Shown: one piece after another, positions 13,546-15,990 of the stretch
How the letters are laid out: the number at the start of each line of letters is the position of its first letter
Numbering within the stretch: position 1 is the stretch's first letter
DNA from: JAMDCX01 sp049977145
Lineage (GTDB): Bacteria > Planctomycetota > Phycisphaerae > WQYP01
Assembly (NCBI GenBank): GCA_049977145.1
Contig: JBMFGW010000092.1
Location: 1-15,990 of the forward strand
DNA: 15,990 nucleotides
Direction: 5' to 3'
Made by a program: the position numbers and the translations under genes
Notes under the pieces: model-generated
What the model was told of the DNA's origin: nothing
Databases searched by the model: none
The model's input: only the letters and a program-made list of their open reading frames with translations

Positions 13546-15303
13546 ATGGAAATTATCAAAGGCATTGGTGTTTCATCGGGTGTGGTGATATGCCCGGCGT
13601 TTCTGGTCTCGGAAGATGAAATCCGTATCGGCAGCCGGTCTATAAAACCCGCTGAAATACCGGCGGAAATACAGCGACTGAAAAGCGCCATCAGCGCCAG
13701 CAGCGATGATATCCGTGAACTGCGTGATTCCACGACGCGTAATTTGGGCAAGGAAACTGGAGCCATCTTCTATTTTCATCTGGGCTTGCTCAATGATCCG
13801 GAACTGCTCAAGGCCTTTATCAGCGGTATTGAAGAACAGAATTATACGGCGGAATACGCCATTCATAAGGCGTTACGAGATTATGGCAAGCATTTTCTGG
13901 AGCATCCGGATAAATATTTCCGGGAACGCATCAAAGATATTTATGATATTGAGCGGCGCTTGCTGCACAAGCTCGCCGGGCGGGATGTTATCCGCATCAG
14001 CCACGTCGATGAACCCGTGGTGATTGTGGCCAAAGATTTGACCCCTTCCCAGACCGCCGCATTAGATCGGAAAATGGTCAAAGGCCTTGCCATAGAGGCC
14101 GGCGGCCAGACCAGCCACACTGCTATTATCGCCAATTCCTTGGGGATTCCGGCGGTGGTGGGGTTGGAAAATATCACCCATGAAACCGTCTCCGGTGATT
14201 TGCTGGTGGTCAATGGCTACAGCGGCGTGGTGATTGTCAACCCCGACGAAGTCACCATCGCCGAACATAAGAAATATGAAAAACGCCTGCAAACATACGA
14301 GACTTCACTGCAGAGGATCCGGGATCTCCCCGCCCGCACGCTTGATGGTGTCGATATCAAACTCATGGGCAATATTGAATTTCCTTATGAAGTGGACAAT
14401 GCTTTGGAAAAAGGCGCGATGGGTATCGGCCTGTACCGGACGGAATTTTTATATTTGGCGGCGGAGCGTGAACCAACGGAAGATGATCATTATGCCGCCT
14501 ACGCGGAAGCTATTCGCCGCCTCCGGGGGCGGCCCATCATCATTCGCACGCTGGATCTTGGCGCCGATAAATACTCGCCCTTTCTGGATCAGGCCCCTGA
14601 AGACAACCCTTTTCTCGGTTGCCGCTCCATCCGACTGTGCCTGCAAAATATCGAAATGTTCAAAACCCAGTTGCGGGCCATTCTGCGTGCCAGCGTGCTG
14701 GGCGATGTCAGTGTGATGTTTCCTATGATTTCCACACCGCGGGAACTGCGGCAGGCCCGGTTTGTGCTCAATGAAGTCATGGACGATCTTAATGAGGATA
14801 ACATTCCCTACAATCGATACATTCGCGTCGGAATGATGGTGGAGGTTCCCGCCGCCGCGCTGATCCCGCACAGCTATGTTGAAGAGGCGGATTTTCTTTC
14901 TATCGGAAGCAATGACCTTATTCAGTACACGCTGGCCGTGGACCGCGGCAATCAACGCGTCGCATCGTTGTTTACCGCCGCGCATCCCGCAGTCATCAAG
15001 CTCATCCAGAATGTGATGCGCGCCGCCAAACGCGGCTCCAAACGTGAACCTACCAGCGTGAGCCTGTGCGGTGAAATGGGGGGTGATCCAGAATTTACCA
15101 TGCTGCTGGTGGGCTTGGGACTGCGCAATTTTTCCATTACGCCGCATAATATTCCGCAGATTAAAAAAGTCATTCGCAGCATTGATTCACGGGATGCCCT
15201 GCGGGTGGCGCGGCGTGTTTTAAGTTTTGAAACACCCCAGCAGATTCTCAATTTTCTGCGCGATGAAACACGAAAAATACTGCCTGATCTTTTCCGTGAT
15301 TGA
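13546..15303 (+). CDS. ptsI: Phosphoenolpyruvate-protein phosphotransferase (PTS enzyme I)
   Basis: The 585-residue cytoplasmic enzyme takes phosphate from phosphoenolpyruvate onto a His and passes it to HPr. E. coli EI has 575 residues. The phosphohistidine is H191 in 'GGQTSHTAIIANSLGIPAVVG'. PEP-binding and catalytic residues align with E. coli: R298 in 'GLYRTEFLY', R334 in 'RTLDLGADK', R360 in 'GCRSIRLCL', E433 in 'MMVEVPAA', N456-D457 in 'SIGSNDLIQYT', R467 in 'VDRGNQ' and catalytic C508 in 'SLCGEMGGDP'. There is no N-terminal GAF domain, so it is not PtsP. N197 stands where the phospho-site signature normally has Arg or Gly. The start 'MEIIKGIGVSSG' matches the usual EI opening. The ribosome site is weak (GGTG). 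No ptsH is adjacent. The glycosyltransferase follows after 37 bases. Confidence 0.95.
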   Translation: MEIIKGIGVSSGVVICPAFLVSEDEIRIGSRSIKPAEIPAEIQRLKSAISASSDDIRELRDSTTRNLGKETGAIFYFHLGLLNDPELLKAFISGIEEQNYTAEYAIHKALRDYGKHFLEHPDKYFRERIKDIYDIERRLLHKLAGRDVIRISHVDEPVVIVAKDLTPSQTAALDRKMVKGLAIEAGGQTSHTAIIANSLGIPAVVGLENITHETVSGDLLVVNGYSGVVIVNPDEVTIAEHKKYEKRLQTYETSLQRIRDLPARTLDGVDIKLMGNIEFPYEVDNALEKGAMGIGLYRTEFLYLAAEREPTEDDHYAAYAEAIRRLRGRPIIIRTLDLGADKYSPFLDQAPEDNPFLGCRSIRLCLQNIEMFKTQLRAILRASVLGDVSVMFPMISTPRELRQARFVLNEVMDDLNEDNIPYNRYIRVGMMVEVPAAALIPHSYVEEADFLSIGSNDLIQYTLAVDRGNQRVASLFTAAHPAVIKLIQNVMRAAKRGSKREPTSVSLCGEMGGDPEFTMLLVGLGLRNFSITPHNIPQIKKVIRSIDSRDALRVARRVLSFETPQQILNFLRDETRKILPDLFRD

Positions 15304-15340
15304 TCGCCCGGCGGTCCGCGTCACAACGCTTGGAGTATAC

Positions 15341-15990
15341 ATGCCCCCAGTTGGCGTCAGTGTGGTTGTTCCGACTTTCCGCGAGGCGGAAAACCTGCCC
15401 CGGTTGGTACCCCAGGTCGCCGCAGCGCTGGAGACTGCGGGATGGCGGTGGGAGATTATTGTGGTGGACGATAATTCACCCGATAACACGCCCGCCGTGC
15501 TGGCGCAGCTCGCCGGGCAATGGCCGCAATTTCGATACCTGATCCGCAAAACCGTCCGCGGGCTTTCTTCCGCCGTCCTGGTCGGCATGGCCGAGGCACG
15601 CTATGACTATCTCCTGGTCATGGACGCCGATCTTAGTCATCCGCCAGAATCCATTCCAGCTTTACTTGATCCTCTCTTGCATGGACAGGCGGATTTTACC
15701 ATCGGCTCCCGTTATGTTGCCGGAGGAAGAACCGAAGATTGGGGAAGTTTCCGCTGGCTCAACAGCGCTGTTGCCACGATGTTAAGCCGTCCATTGGCAC
15801 ACGGGGTGCGCGATCCCATGGCCGGTTTTTTTGCCTTGCCGCGTCGGCTTTATCTGGCGGCGGATCAACTTAATCCCATTGGGTATAAAATTGCCTTGGA
15901 ACTGATGGTCAAATGCCGGGTCTCCAAGATTATTGAAGTGCCCATTGTGTTCCGCAATCGGCTGCATGGGGAGAGTAAACTGACACTCCG
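15341..15990 (+). CDS. GT2 glycosyltransferase, polyprenol-phosphate mannose synthase-like (3' end cut off)
   Basis: The first 216 residues are visible. The family GT2 fold is shown by 'VSVVVPTFREAENLP' (6-20), the nucleotide-binding 'IIVVDDNSPDNT' (39-50), the metal-binding D-x-D as 'VMDADLSHPP' (D95, D97), 'GSRYVAGG' (122-129) and the acceptor-side 'RDPMAGFFALPR' (157-168). The order and spacing match dolichol or polyprenol monophosphomannose synthases (DPM1-like), which move a sugar from a nucleotide donor to a lipid phosphate on the inner membrane face. Related proteins often carry a C-terminal GtrA-like membrane domain, which would lie beyond the window. TTGGAG five bases before ATG sets the start. 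The gene may be cotranscribed with ptsI. The donor sugar cannot be told from sequence. Confidence 0.88.
   Translation, partial: MPPVGVSVVVPTFREAENLPRLVPQVAAALETAGWRWEIIVVDDNSPDNTPAVLAQLAGQWPQFRYLIRKTVRGLSSAVLVGMAEARYDYLLVMDADLSHPPESIPALLDPLLHGQADFTIGSRYVAGGRTEDWGSFRWLNSAVATMLSRPLAHGVRDPMAGFFALPRRLYLAADQLNPIGYKIALELMVKCRVSKIIEVPIVFRNRLHGESKLTL

Noticed and set aside
14449..15147. Open frame of 232 codons on the minus strand inside ptsI
   Set aside because: It is antisense to the conserved PEP-binding domain of enzyme I, with His/Gly-rich composition typical of a mirrored frame.

Overview
The window looks like a chromosomal segment from a member of the Planctomycetota, most likely the Phycisphaerae, or less likely the Verrucomicrobiota. 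The reasons are a prepilin-like protein with the N-terminal methylation motif these phyla carry in many copies, a PEP-CTERM exported protein with a 'VPEPATLGL...' tail, and a complex I cluster split so that only nuoJKLMN are present. This placement rests on protein style alone and is tentative. No phage, IS, CRISPR or plasmid features were seen.

Layout. Positions 1-2012 hold two minus-strand surface or secreted protein genes. One is a truncated prepilin-like gene. The other is a PEP-CTERM protein gene with a long, hairpin-rich leader and a good candidate promoter about 390 bp upstream. Positions 2172-8834 hold a minus-strand operon, nuoJ-nuoK-nuoL-nuoM-nuoN, encoding the membrane arm of NADH-quinone oxidoreductase. 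A sigma70-like promoter lies at 8979-9006. Positions 9134-9883 hold three tRNA genes: Phe(GAA) and Asn(GTT) on plus, Glu(CTC) on minus. A doubtful 64-codon membrane ORF lies between Asn and Glu. Positions 10075-11658 encode an RhlE-type DEAD-box RNA helicase (minus) with its own promoter. Positions 11873-13111 encode a major facilitator transporter (minus) whose promoter is so close to the start codon that the mRNA may be leaderless. After a 434-bp divergent spacer, the plus strand carries PTS enzyme I (ptsI, 13546-15303) and then a polyprenol-phosphate-mannose-synthase-like GT2 glycosyltransferase that runs off the window end.

How the genes work together. The five Nuo proteins form the proton-pumping arm of complex I. 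The peripheral arm and NuoA/H must be encoded elsewhere. The other genes are housekeeping or accessory and have no evident joint pathway. No convincing new multi-gene system was found. The most interesting signals are regulatory: the structured leader of the PEP-CTERM gene, the hairpin-rich spacer after it, the possibly leaderless MFS transcript, and an inverted repeat upstream of ptsI.
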